A DNA stretch of 64,000 nt from Phytophthora colocasiae. Taxonomy: Eukaryota > Oomycota > Peronosporomycetes > Peronosporales > Peronosporaceae. The notes below the pieces were generated by a model. It had not been told where the DNA came from. It made no database searches and saw nothing but the letters and a program-made list of their open reading frames with translations. A program made the translations under genes and the position numbers. Every line of letters starts with the position of its first letter. Within the stretch, counting starts at the first letter, position 1. Shown here one piece after another: positions 51,043 through 62,170 of the stretch. The stretch covers positions 62,001 through 126,000 of the forward strand of contig JAGKQI010000034.1 of assembly GCA_018806915.1 (NCBI GenBank). The letters are read 5' to 3'.

Positions 51043-51958
51043 TGTGTGTTTTCCGCGTGCAGTGAGCTAAGCGTAGCGAAGCGAATGGAACAAGCGGAAA
51101 ATGATTTTTCCTGATGAAGGAAGGCTCTAATTCTGGATCCAACCGCTCTTCTCGGACAAGACTCAAGTGGATGCAACTGCCGGAGTTTTGGCCAGCCGTT
51201 GAGTGACTCGCGTCCTCACAGGCAGCGTTCTCCGTGCAGTCGTGGTTCATTTCGGTTCAAGCTTCGCAGCGAGCAGGCCACGCATCAGCTCTCGCCCGAC
51301 GTCTCCTACGATAGCTCAGCGCCGACCGTCAAGCCCAAGAGCTCCACAGCTACGCTTACGGCGCGCACCAGTTTTTCAACCCACCCACCATCCCATGGGG
51401 GTTGCCACTCGGCACCTTGCTCACGCAAAGCCCCTCATGACAATGGACCTTAACCGAAATGAATCACTTTGCCCCAAAGCCTGTATGATTGATATGGAAA
51501 TGTGTGTTTTCCGCGTGCAGTGAGCTAATCGTAGCGAAGCGAATGGAACAAGCGGAAAATGATTTTTCCTGATGAAGGAAGGCTCTAATTCTGGATCCAA
51601 CCGCTCTTCTCGGAAAAGACTTAAGTGGATGCAACTGCCGGAGTTTTGGCCAGCCGTTGAGTGACTCGCGTCCTCACAGGCAGAGTTCTCCGTGCAGTCG
51701 TGGTTCATTTCGGTTCAAGCTTCGCAGCGAGCAGGCCACGCATCAGCTCTCGCCCGACGTCTCCTACGATAGCTCAGCGCCGACCGTCAAGCCCAAGAGC
51801 TCCACAGCTACGCTTACGGCGCGCACCAGTTTTTCAACCCACCCACCATCCCATGGGGGTTGCCACTCGGCACCTTGCTCACGCAAAGCCCCTCATGACA
51901 ATGGACCTTAACCGAAATGAATCACTTTGCCCCAAAGCCTGTATGATTGATATGGAAA
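51043..51958. repeat. Tandem direct duplication, unit 458 bp
   Basis: Unit 1 is 51043-51500 and unit 2 is 51501-51958. Each begins TGTGTGTTTTCCGCG and ends GATTGATATGGAAA. By eye only a handful of substitutions separate them (for example AAGCG/AATCG near the start). Both strands stay open for about 70-95 codons in each unit, but no product is recognised. The duplication is recent and its origin is unknown. Confidence 0.85.
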
Positions 51959-52320
51959 GAACTCGCTTCGCGATTTGCAAATTGCTATCACGCGAGCAAT
52001 ACGTCATAGCGGACGAGCTTAGCTCTTCTTTTTGCCGCCGGTAAGTGCTACCAGAAGATGTCGCTGTACCCAAACCTTCAAGCCGACAAGGAATTTCCAG
52101 CCGACAAGAACCAAATACACACTTCCATTGCAAGAAGAAAAACTTGATTAACTACTTAGTGGGCATGCCGTTTCGCTAGCGAGTGGAATATGCAGCACCA
52201 TTACAATTGAAATCATTCGTCAAGCGTATTAAAAAAAATGATGGTATCATTCGAGAAAGAAACTTAAAAAAGTATGACTGCCCTAACCAAGTGATGGAAA
52301 TTAAGAGAGATCGACGTTGA

Positions 52321-52690
52321 CGAAATGATCAACAACTCTAACGGTGACGAGGTCACTGTCAAGAAGGCTATTTTGATAGCTTCCAACGCGAAGAAGAATG
52401 CCAAGGTGAGCGACGAATTCAGTAAGGCGCAGATCGAGTAATCAATCGATCGCCAAGCTGTCTGCGATGATCATGATGGCTGGTGAAGGACCCCAAGTCA
52501 TGGCCTCGCTTGGAAAAGTTCGTCGAGGTTACACTGGGTGCTGGTGTTGGTGGTTTGGCGCTTTATGCGCTTACAAGCTGCTATTCAACAAGGAGCCATC
52601 TTCGGGTGAACGATGTTCGCGGAATATGTAGTACTCTCGGTAGCACATGTACATCGAGGTACTGTAGTCTACATGTACAAATGTAACATA
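52321..52690 (+). pseudogene. Decayed relative of the RXLR candidate at 40742
   Basis: DNA similarity to 40965-41210 is clear (ATGATCAA ... AACGGTGACGAGG, then AAGTCATGGCCTCGCTTGGAAAAGTTCG). One frame still reads KDPKSWPRLEKFVEVTLGAG and VGGLALYA. The signal peptide and RXLR part are missing, and an in-frame TAA and indels interrupt the middle. Only the effector domain portion was kept or moved. Confidence 0.8.
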
Positions 52691-53059
52691 GTAATAGTAC
52701 TAAGATTCAGTGGCAAACCAGTGGCCATGCAAATTCTGGACAGTGCGATGTGCTCCTGGTAATGTTGTTTCTAAAGCTGGACGCGTGAGGAAATTAATTC
52801 TGACACTCCAAACAGTTTGAAGTAGAGATATCTCTGTGAATTCGTCCACGCCGATGAGCTGAAGGGAGCGGTCGCGTTCAGGCCTGGTTCACGAAGGTGT
52901 TCGAAGTGGAGACCGCATCAATTAATACTTCAGCAGGAGAAATCGCCATGTATACAGGACAGAAAGGTGTTGTGGGAGAATTTTACGTTCAACGTGGAAG
53001 GCTCGGTTCACAGCGGTTGCTTTAGAGGTAAGCCACCTCCAGATCGAGAAAGAAGGTTC

Positions 53060-53496
53060 AGGGGGTATCTCGTCGGACCAAGTGGATCTTGTCAGAATGC
53101 ACAGCTAATTGCCAGCGGGTTGGATTCAGTGCCAAAATGTTAGTGTAGACTTGATGAGCAGCGGAAATGTGGTTGTCCAAGCCACTGGGTCATTGTCTGG
53201 TCAAGTGTACGGGGGCGGTAAACAGCGACACACTGGAAATGCGCCGCAGTCGATAACCAGTTTTAACTACATAGGTCTAGTAACTGGGATACCGGCAGAG
53301 TTCATACCTCCCAGCACAATGCCTAGCAGGAGCTTCGTCACCTCTTTCTGCCCCAGTCGCAACCAGTCCGGCGCGCCAGTTGAATGTTTAGCTCGTTGCA
53401 GGATCCGTCTTCGTGGTTACGTTGGTTCTACGATGGTTTAATGAGTCTAAAGAAGAGCGCAAACCACTTCTAGGAACGCATTCCTTGTTGTTCTAG
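53060..53496 (+). pseudogene. Fragment of a GIN/DUF2807-like gene
   Basis: It matches the C-terminal third of copy 3 (16793-17959): GPSGSCQNAQL, IQCQNVSVDLMSSGNVVVQA, then YGGGKQRHTGNAPQSI and FNYIGLVTGIPA. After a disrupted stretch comes LRWFNESKEERKPLLG at about 53425-53480 in another frame. It lies just downstream of the RXLR relic. The parent genes are 23 kb apart in the array and the RXLR locus. Confidence 0.8.
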
Positions 53497-53767
53497 CGGA
53501 CACTGTTGCTGTTGCACACGCTCGCGCCACTCATGGGGATCTTCACAAAGCACGACAACCGGTGGGTGCTTGTAGTTTGGTGGATAACGTGGTGGTAAAC
53601 GTTGTAGTCTACAATGTTCAACTTGTAGGACGACCAGTCAAAGTGCTACTTAGAAGTTAGCAATCAAGCAGCTCGCAATGATAAAATACATGTACATATC
53701 CAGGTACTATAGTGTTGAAATCCAAAGCAATTTGATCCGGAGATTCTTGGGCACTTCTACTACTGTA
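53497..53767. other. Spacer before the Tc1-like element
   Basis: No gene or repeat recognised in these 271 bp. They lie between the GIN-gene relic and the TA target of the Tc1/mariner-like element. Confidence 0.4.
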
Positions 53768-55239
53768 CACCTTTTCCCGGTCAAATTGCAAGTTTTTTCA
53801 TCCAAGTTGCAAAGTGTCAAAGCCGGGAATGCTTCAAGTGAACAAAGTCGATGCATTTTTCATGTTTTGCAAAATGGCGCTTTCCATTTTTCATGCAAGT
53901 TGCAAACCTTCACTTACGCGCCCAGAGGCATGTCGGAACCGTTCTCTGCGGCAAAACAGAGACGCATGCAGTGACGCTCGTAACGACACACTAGTTGGCG
54001 CGTAATTACAACCTTACTAACCTCTACAGCTTCTTTCATCAACGCTAGTCGATGCGCGGTATACGTGTCGTAATCACCACGCACCATGAACTCGTTCTTT
54101 TTCTCCGTCATGAAGCGGCGCATCTTCGCCTTGAGTGAGTTCCAGCATCCTTCGATGGGGTTTAGCATCGGGCTGTAGGGACCAAGTCGAAGAACGACAA
54201 GCTTTGTTCAGGTTCATGATACCGTCCTCGGCTAGATACTCACGTGCCAAGTTCTCGACTTGGCTATGGGCAGGCGCGTTATCCGTGACGACAACAATCT
54301 TGTCGGGTTGCATCTCTTCGTACTCGTCAGACCGAAGGGCAGCGATAAACAAGTCCGCTATAAATCGTGCGTTCTCCTGCTTCTTGACGGATCCCTCATG
54401 GGTTCGCATCAAGATTATGCCGGAGCCAACTGAAACTCCGCCCTGCACGTGAAGGTTTTGTCCTTTCGATGGGGGTAGCTGGACGACAGCTCGTTCACCA
54501 ACGCGAGACCATCCTTGATTTCTAGAAAGGTAGAGATTAAAGTTAGTTTCATCTTGATACACCACCATGTCACCGTTCCGCATGTGCTTGTTCAGCTCTT
54601 GGACGAAGGTCTTGCGCTTCTCCTTGTTGACTGTTGAGTTCATGGTCGCTTTCTCGATGCGTAGGCGCTTGGTCGAGTACAGCATGCCCTGCAACGCGCG
54701 GTGGACGGACGACTTGCTCACCCTAACTCCAAGGTCCGACATGATACGGTCGCATAGCTGCTGCAGAATCATGCGGCAGTCGTCGTCGATGAGCTCTTCG
54801 ATTTTGGACATAACTTCCACTGTCATTTTAACTGAGGCTTGGCGTAAGCCACCTCGTTGCTTTGGTTCCGTGCTCGCGGCGAGAATTGCGCGACGAGCGG
54901 TATGATACTTCAAGTCGTTGGCGCTTGCAACTTCCCGCCAGTTTTTGCCTTCCTGAAAGGCTCGAACGACGCGAGCCTTTGCCTGGGCTCGCTCGTACGA
55001 CACGTTGGTCTTGCTGGGCTGTGTTGCGGACGGCATTAGCGGAAGTGAGACGGAAGTTCAGACGGTTAGATTTTCGCGCCAAAATGGTTGGCGCGGGTCG
55101 TTTTGCATATTGCTTGAAAAGTGTAATCATCGATTTTGCAAAACGTGAAAAATCACTTTTTATGACAGTACACAAAATACCTTTTATCCTCAATTTGCAA
55201 TTTGGTTGAAAAAACTTGCAACTTGACCGGGAAAAGGTG
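53768..55239 (-). mobile_element. Tc1/mariner-superfamily transposon
   Basis: The 1.47-kb element has about 48-bp TIRs with three mismatches (both ends start CACCTTTTCCCGGTCAA), flanked by TA (53766-53767 and 55240-55241). The word TTGCAA is repeated inside both TIRs. It encodes one minus-strand transposase with a single frameshift. Confidence 0.88.
53914..55036 (-). pseudogene. Tc1/mariner-like (IS630 superfamily) transposase, one frameshift
   Basis: ATG 55036 opens a protein with N-terminal helix-turn-helix regions (KARVVRAFQEGKNWREVASA; KSSVHRALQG). The DDE_3-type catalytic domain follows: YQDETNFNLYLSR (first Asp), VVVTDNAPAH (second Asp) and, after a one-base shift near 54200, SPMLNPIEGCWNSLK (catalytic Glu). 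If the shift is ignored, 42 residues separate the second Asp and the Glu, longer than the DD34E of Tc1. That places it in an uncommon subgroup. Otherwise all blocks are present. Confidence 0.85.
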
Positions 55240-55241
55240 TA

Positions 55242-56178
55242 CATGTACAGTGTATACGACCATCAATACAATTGGTGCCTGTGCTCGTTGACTCGGTGAT
55301 TGTAGTGGACAGTTTTCCCCCGTGTTACGCATGACTGGCATGGCCCAGACGCTTCGTTAGAGAACGACAAGTGCCACAGACTGGTCTTAACGGTGTAGCG
55401 ATTTACGTTAGTAAAGTTCCGCTACAACAGGAGCATGAGCTGATCGTGATCGGGTAATTTACAATCCCTACTCGGTATTAAACACCGGCAGCCAAAACCT
55501 TACAGTAGCATGCAGTGTGGCGTCATGAGCTTTACATGTTGAGCCTTGTCTCTCAATCAACGACAGTGCATGCCTCCGCTTGCTTGAGTCTGACTCATAG
55601 AATGACGCAGCAGGGGCGTTCCCGTGCGCTCGTTCCACTGTTCGAGATCCGCATTGGGATCCGGAGCTCTCGATCGACGATAAATTCTGCTGATCAAGCT
55701 GTTTGGCAGGTTGCTGTGCATTTAATGCATTGATATGATGAGATGTTGGAGAACTTGTGAATCATATTGATAAAAAGAAGACCGAAGGCTGGCAGGTTAC
55801 TAACGGATACTTTAATTCGGCTGGTAGATCGAGTTTGTAAACCTTATCATAAAGCATATCAAGCCTTCAAAATGTTCACAAATTATTGACAGTTTACGTC
55901 ATGTTGTATGCAGTTAGAACTACGAAATTGCATGAAGGAGTCCTTGAAGCTTCTCATCACGGCTTCAACGCATGCAGCTGAATGACAAAGAGCTGTCGCA
56001 CTACACCATTCAATTGATCGTCTCCACCAAAACGGCTCGCTTTGCACGGTCTCTACCGCTTGTGTAGTGGCGCTGAGCTTCCAGTCCGAAGTTTCGCTTT
56101 TGCGTCTTGGTGGAGAAATCAGCACTCAAAGGCTTTCGGTGGACTGCGTTTTGGTGGAGAACAACCGAACCGAAATCA
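55242..56178. other. Intergenic, nothing recognised
   Basis: About 940 bp between the Tc1-like element and the four-exon zinc-repeat gene. Frames are short (at most 80 codons) and unrecognised. The last few hundred bases should hold the promoter of the gene at 56179. Confidence 0.4.
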
Positions 56179-56964
56179 ATGTGGAGCCACGAGGATACAG
56201 CGAGTGAGGGTCAAGACTCGGCTGCGAGCTCCCCGAGATCGATCAAGGGCTCACTCTCCTTTATATTGGACGACGGACCAAGTACCAAGCGCTCTGCTAA
56301 ACTGGACGTGACTGATTTAACGACAGTTAAACGGCTGCGTCCATCGGGATCCGCTACCAGTATCAGTAGTTTATTAGCGCCGATCACAGACGAGAACGAT
56401 GCACGCAACGCCACGAGAGCAGCAGCTCCTCTGGAACGAAAGGTATCAAACTCTGCAGAAAAAAAAGCTATTGTAGACGAGTTCTGACCAGTTTTTTGTG
56501 GCCACTTTTACAGAGCAGTAAGTATTGTGTCGTTGAAGGTTGTGGGAGTCGAGCCAAACATGCTCGAAGATGCTGGAAACATGGTAAGAAAGATATGCTT
56601 GATAGCAACGAATTAAGAGTCGAGACTAAAGTATTTTACTTACAGGTGGCTCGGTGAAGTGCAAAGTGGGCGGCTGTCGAAATCGTGCCAAGACGAAAGG
56701 CGTATGCTGGTCACACGGTGGTGGCACCCTCTGCAGCGCAGATCAATGCACGACTATCGCAGTGTCGAATGGAGTTTGCTGGGCACATGGGGGAGGTGCG
56801 TCTTCTACTGCAATCTGACGTGTTTGTAAGCATTTCCTTACCAAAATGAGCTGAATTTAGGAAAGCGCTGTGTGACGCCGGGTTGCTCTCGACCTGCCTA
56901 TGAGCGGACAAATAACATGTGCCCCATGCACTACAACACGGGAGTATCAACCAGTTTAATGTAA
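56179..56964 (+). CDS. WRKY19-like zinc-binding repeat protein, four exons
   Basis: The model is 56179-56442, 56514-56583, 56646-56795 and 56861-56964. All junctions are GT-AG and in phase, giving 195 residues. Start ATG 56179 is the first in frame. The N-terminal half is Ser/Arg-rich (TKRSAKLDVTDL; TVKRLRPSG). The C-terminal half has the same four Cys/His units as the gene at 603: SKYCVVEGC, VKCKVGGC, LCSADQC and KRCVTPGC, with CWKHGG, CWSHGG, CWAHGG and a final CPMHY. Each intron falls at or near the end of a unit (after CWKH, after CWAHGG). DNA binding or zinc structural role is inference. Confidence 0.85.
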
Positions 56965-57319
56965 TTGGCAAGCTATCCCCAACTTACCCAATAATATCGA
57001 GTATTTTTCCAAATAATAACTTCCCGAGATGACCAAGATGTGTTTCCGTTTGGCAATCCGAGCAATGCTGCCCAGCCTCATGCCCATCGGCTTCATGTCT
57101 TCAATATTGCGCACTGACGTAAAGTATCAAAGGCTGTAGCCATTAGGTCCGGCTAGCAAGAAGTAAACTGAAGGTGTCACTAAAATGCAGCTTCAAGCGC
57201 AGTTTCATTCTTTCTCTGGCGTTGAATCTAGTACATACCAAGCTTCAAAGAGCGCATCCAGCCGTGCGAACCACAGCAAAATGGCCGTGAACAAGTAAGT
57301 GCATTGATGATTGCTCGAT
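56965..57319. other. Spacer between convergent genes
   Basis: 355 bp between the zinc-repeat gene (plus) and the longin gene (minus). A plus-strand ATG followed by GTAAGT (about 57282-57298) mimics a first exon but has no in-phase partner that I could find. Confidence 0.4.
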
Positions 57320-57847
57320 CTACTTGGAAGGGTACGGCTTGAGTTTGATCATCTGGTCAATACTGGTTTCGTCCGCGTTCTCGAGATGTCCCTGCTGCAC
57401 CATCTCATCCAGAGCTACCACCACCTTAGCGTAGTTCGCTAACAAACTGGATTCTGTAAGTTTCTTGTCCAATTGGGTCGTTAATACTCCCTGTAGAACC
57501 ACCATGATCTCATCCACTACAATAACAAAGTTAGTAAACTATTTTATTTTACCACGAAAATTCATAAACCACGTACAGATGAGCTCGTCATACTCGTCGT
57601 TACCCGAGAGCATGAGTCGAAGTTCCCCGATCTGACGTGCGACCACGAACTGCGACTCACATACCAATAATTGACTCTCCGGGTCTTTTACACCTTGTTT
57701 TTCACCCCAAAGTCCCGGAATTTGCTGGCAGATTTCAGCCAGTTGAGCTTCGTATGTCCTACGAGCTTCCAACGTCAATTCCGGCTGGAAATACCGAGAG
57801 AGAAGCACATAGTTGGCCTCGTTACAACAGATCAAGCTGTGCAGCAT
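57320..57847 (-). CDS. Small adaptor/coatomer-type longin-fold subunit
   Basis: Two exons (57847-57577 and 57516-57320) join across a 60-bp GT-AG intron (GTACGT...TTGTAG), giving 155 residues, the size of AP sigma and COPI zeta chains. The N-terminus (MLHSLICCNEANYVLLSRYF) matches the first strands of a longin/adaptin small chain. SESQFVVA-like strands (LLVCESQFVVARQIGELRLML) follow, then DELILDEIMVVLQGVL, and NYAKVVVALDEMVQQGHLEN resembles the late helix of zeta/sigma chains (L-x-x-DEMV-x-x-G-x-x). It acts in vesicle coats at Golgi or plasma membrane if the fold is right. The TSET complex small subunit (TCUP) is an alternative. Confidence 0.65.
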
Positions 57848-57942
57848 CGTTCAGGTAAGATAAGATTCTGTAATTTTAGACCTTGAAAAGACACAACTCG
57901 AAACTCTTCGGTCAGTTTGAGATCTTGTGCCAAGCGACCAGC
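57848..57942. promoter_or_regulatory. Bidirectional promoter region
   Basis: Only 95 bp separate the start codons of the longin-subunit gene (minus, 57847) and the WD40 gene (plus, 57943). Both must be transcribed from this interval or from sites inside the partner's 5' end. No TATA element is evident. Confidence 0.55.
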
Positions 57943-59304
57943 ATGGAAGGTTGACGTCTATCTGTGAATATGTTCTTAATGCTTCACATTATATTCACTA
58001 TTGTGTCTGTTAATTACATTTAGAACCGATCAAACGGTTGGCACCTAGTGTTACGATCAGTGACTGTGCTTCAGAGGTCTTTTGCACGAGGTTTTCCCCC
58101 GATGGGAGACTTTTAGCTACTGGATGTGGAGATGGAGCGATTCGTGTATTTAATGTGGACGATGGAAAGTTGTCGTATACATTGATGCAGCCACAAAGCA
58201 CCTACGGCTTCGGTTTACCCTGTACTGCTATCAGATTCCGCCCACTTACAAGTGCCAACAAGACCAAGAACGTTCTTCTTGCTGCAAGTAAGTGATACAT
58301 TTCTGAGTTAAAAGAAACTATTTTGTTTACGAAGTATGTTGTTGTTTAGATTCGAACGGATCTGTGGAACATTGGCACATTACATCGGGCAAGTGCTTGA
58401 ATGCCATCAGTGACAATAATAACCAGTTGTACGCTCTGGACTATCGTGCGGATGGAGCCATGTTCGCTACTGGAGGAAAAGACCACGCGATTCGTGTGTA
58501 CGACGAAGCCACTAAGGCTCTAGTGGCGTGTATGGATAGTGGCCTTGGCACTCTCACTGCTGGCCATTCAAACCGCGTGTTCTCGATCAAATTCGCCCCA
58601 GAAGACGACAATATTATTGTCACTGGAGGCTGGGATAACACGATCCAGATCTGGGATTTACGTGTCGGCCACTCTGTTCGCGGCATTTACGGCCCCCACG
58701 TGGCTGGTGATGCCGTTGATATGAATCTACGTGGTGAGATTCTCACTGGTTCCTGGCGTCCTGAAAATCCCTTGGAAATTTGGGATTTCGGATCTGGAAA
58801 GCGTTTAGAAATTGTGCCTTGGAACCAAAGTGTCCTTCGCTCCGAGGCCTGTTTCCTGTACGCAGCTCAATTCTCCAAGTCGAAAACCGGTCAACAACTC
58901 ATTGCTGCTGGAGGGAGTGGCTCCAATGAAGCCAAAGTCTTCAACCACGACGCTCGCAACAAACTTGTGGGCACAATTGCAGGATTAAGTCGTGGGGTTT
59001 TCTCACTGGACTTTGCTTCAGTTAGTGACAAGATGGTTGTTGCTGGAGCAGATGCAGCTATTCGCATCATCGACATCTACGATCATGTGCCAGGTGAAAA
59101 GGGACGGGAACGGCCCACGACTCCTTCAATCAGGTTCGTTTTGAAAGTGTTCTAACGTTTTACAGATTCTAATGTACCATTAATTTTGCGATGAACAGAA
59201 ATGCAATGATGCCGAACGAAAGCTTGACACGACTGGCATCTCCAACTGCACGCGTTGAAGCTCCATCCTCCCCATTGCACCGGATGGCTGTACACGACGC
59301 CTAA
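57943..59304 (+). CDS. WD40-repeat protein, four exons
   Basis: Exons are 57943-57949 (only ATGGAAG), 58024-58287, 58350-59133 and 59199-59304. The phases agree and give 386 residues. The 7-bp first exon is the weakest part (donor GTTGAC) but supplies the only in-phase start. WD40 repeats are seen as FSPDGRLLATGCGDGAIRVF, ALDYRADGAMFATGGKDHAI, IKFAPEDDNIIVTGGWDNTI, GEILTGSWRPENPLEIWDF and LDFASVSDKMVVAGADAAIR, about six blades. It acts as a scaffold; no enzyme domain is present. I do not recognise the subfamily. Confidence 0.82.
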
Positions 59305-59543
59305 AACCAAGAGTCCACTATAAAAGCGGGCAAGGTACGTGATACCATTTCAATACTCGAAGCAAAACAACAGCAAGTCAAACTCTACAGATCATCACAG
59401 ATCATCAATTTCAATTGTTCACGTACAGTACGTCTCGTAGTCTTGAGCGCGCTCTCTGCTCCATCCTACCTCTATTTCCTTTCTTTCCCTGGTCTCGGTC
59501 CTAGTATATGCACATTTCGCACTTCATCTTGACGTTATTTAGG

Positions 59544-61275
59544 TTAGATAGACCCGCTGTAGAACCGCTGGTCTTCCAGATCATCGCTGTGGTGCCTCCG
59601 ACCTTGAGGTCCATGCCAGTGGCCAACAGGATGGCCATTCCGGGGATCATTTGTACAGTTAGTGTTGTATCCGTTCGTGTATCCAGAGGAGAGTCCGTTG
59701 TGGTCAATGACTCGCCCGTTTGAAGGTGTGTACCGCAGTGGCGTGTGCTCGTTCTCGTGATCATCGAAGCTTTTTCGGCTGAAAGTGCTGTACGAGTGGC
59801 CTTGAGGGGACAGCGGCATGAGAGCGCCGAAGTGACCTGTTAAGTGCGCACGGTGGCCTGGTGTGCTCTCCGCATCGTCTGGGTTTTCGCTTTCATCTTC
59901 CCCGTGTTTTGCCAGTAGGTAGATTCCCATAATGATAACTGAAAAATGGCATAACAGATTGTTATTAGCAATGTGAGCCAACATGGTGAATAATCTAGAA
60001 ACTTACAGGCTAATGCGATGGGCAAACATATCCAGTCGAAGAGCGAAAAGCGTTTGTACTTCTCGTAGAAGACCACACCGCCAATAACACTTGACTGAAA
60101 TAAAATACATGTCAATTTCCAAGTCGGTGTGAATCGCAGCAAGAAAATACGTACCCCGATCCAAAAGCACTGAAACATTGGGAACACACTGAGAGTGTCG
60201 CCCGCCATAATAGCGCGGTTCAGCAGGTCCGTCTGCAGCACCAGCGTAGTCATCATACCGCCCATGAACAGGTACGTTGTAAAGTAGACAAACTGGTTCT
60301 CCCCGCTGAACGTCAAGATCAACAGGATCGACGCACACTACAAAATTTGACAACAAACGTTAATCTCATTCACAAAAACGAACATCTCCAGTAGTATCCT
60401 ACCTTAGCCAGCAACACTGAAAAGGATCCAAAAATCCCTGACGCCGTCGCGTACATAAACGGCAGCAGTCTGTACTTGTTCTCGTTCAGAGCTCTTGGCA
60501 ATCTCGAAATGGCTTCGATTTGTCCAAAGATACCGCCGAGCACAGCCGTCTGCAATGACAACAACAGAAAGCTCTCTTTAGCCCTGATTAAACCTTCTTT
60601 CAGCTCCAGTTTTATCTCACCATAACACCCAGATAAATGAGAAATCCAAGCTGGAAGAACTGCTTCTCCAGCTCCAACAGCGACATTTGCTCGTCCGGTT
60701 CATTGGCCACCGTACTTAGCACGACACCAATAATAATGAGCAGCGTCCCCAGTACGTCCGTCTTGGTCAAGATCTGCCCCAGCCACAAATGCGCAAAGAA
60801 GACATTGGCTAAAACTGTAAAGCCACCACCCACAGCCGCTACTAGAGCCTGAGGGGCGAAACCCAGAGCCTCAAAGTCCCCAATAGCACCCAGAACCACC
60901 AGAACCAAGCCAGTGAGCCATAATGGCCGCGTGTAGTACGTCTGTCGCTCGAATACAGGCTTCTCTTCCTCCTAAATCATACAAAAGCAACATTTCTTAG
61001 CACAATATTACAGTAATTATCTCGACTACGCACTCATCACTAATAATAGAAATGTTACGTGTGGCGAGTGCGGAATGACCCTAATATCAGGGTTTTCGAG
61101 ATAGAGAGGGAAAAGGCCGTACCCGCACGTGGGAGAGCTTCTGCACGTTCACACCGAGGTTGGAGAGCACCGCCGAGGTGATGACGACAGCCAGGCCGAT
61201 CCACTTGCCCTGTACGTTGTCGGCGTCGTCTTCGCCGCCCATCGCGGCGGTCAGGAAGCGCGCCACGCTCACCAT
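59544..61275 (-). CDS. NIPA-like magnesium transporter (DUF803), six exons
   Basis: Exons: 61275-61123, 60971-60621, 60549-60403, 60337-60155, 60094-60007 and 59938-59544. All are GT-AG and in phase, giving 438 residues. The membrane part has about nine helices: WIGLAVVITSAVLSNLGVNV, LWLTGLVLVVLGAIGDFEAL, ALVAAVGGGFTVLANVFFAH, VLGTLLIIIGVVLSTVA, then MYATASGIFGSFSVLLAKC and SVIGGVVFYEKYKRFS. The layout is that of the NIPA/DMT superfamily, Mg2+ transporters of endosomal or plasma membranes. The C-terminal 100 residues are hydrophilic and His/Asn/Asp-rich (HWHGPQGRRHHSDD), a possible metal-binding tail. Confidence 0.85.
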
Positions 61276-62170
61276 AGAGAGAGACAGCGAGAATGTCCTT
61301 TGGGCTGGTTGATCGTCTTGTTGCCGAAGTTATTTATAGGTCTGAGCCTAAAGATCTGAGACGCCGAAATGTGATATTTCGACTTTGGCGGGAGAGAATT
61401 CGACTCCGATTGGACCGTCAAGGGGCGTCAAAAATCAAAAGTGATTCTGGAGCAGATGCAGAGGACGGGAAAAAGGTGTTGATGAACGCTACGACGAAGA
61501 GAAGGGCGGGGCAAACTACATGTATGGCCATAATACAAACTTGCTGGCGTGCAAGTATCCAGGCAAGAGGATGATGCTACGTCGCAGTACAACAACAAAT
61601 GACGACACCGTATCAGGTCAATTGGCCAATCACCGGCAAATGTTACCGAAATATTACAATAGCAAGTCCATCATCAACACGACTGAACACCGGCAAGGTG
61701 TATCGACACGTACACACTTTCGTGCTGTAAGTTCTTCGACGTCGGAACTACAGGGTCGTGCTTGTTCGTGTTGATGCCAAGCGAGATTTGATTTTTAATC
61801 GAGAAATGTAAAGTTACATGTATCCAATACATTTTGCAAACTTGTTGTTGATAACACGCAGTTCAGATGAACACCCTCACTTCTCAGAGTAATGCTCAGA
61901 AAAAGCCTGCAAGTGCTTCGTGAGAATTCGCGTGCAATGCCCGATCACCACAGCGCTCGAATCTCACATTGTAATGTCGCCGATTACACCGGTTGTTGAA
62001 GGTTAGAAAGTTGTTGTTGATCGCAAATTGACAGTGTCAACACATCTACCTCTAACAGTTTCGCCCCACTGACATAGCATCAATTACAGGTCGAGACAAA
62101 AATAAAACTACAATAAAAATAGTCAATGTTGATTCTTGAAAGTACAAATCATTTGACTAGGAGCTTGACC
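61276..62170. other. Intergenic between divergent genes
   Basis: About 900 bp with the 5' flanks of the NIPA-like gene (minus) and the PHD-IQ-PH gene (plus). Short open frames (up to 93 codons, 61293-61574) show no domain. Confidence 0.4.

Noticed and set aside
57282..57298. First exon (ATG plus GTAAGT) for the WD40 gene
   Set aside because: Its phase does not fit the exon at 58024, and it would lie across the minus-strand longin gene.
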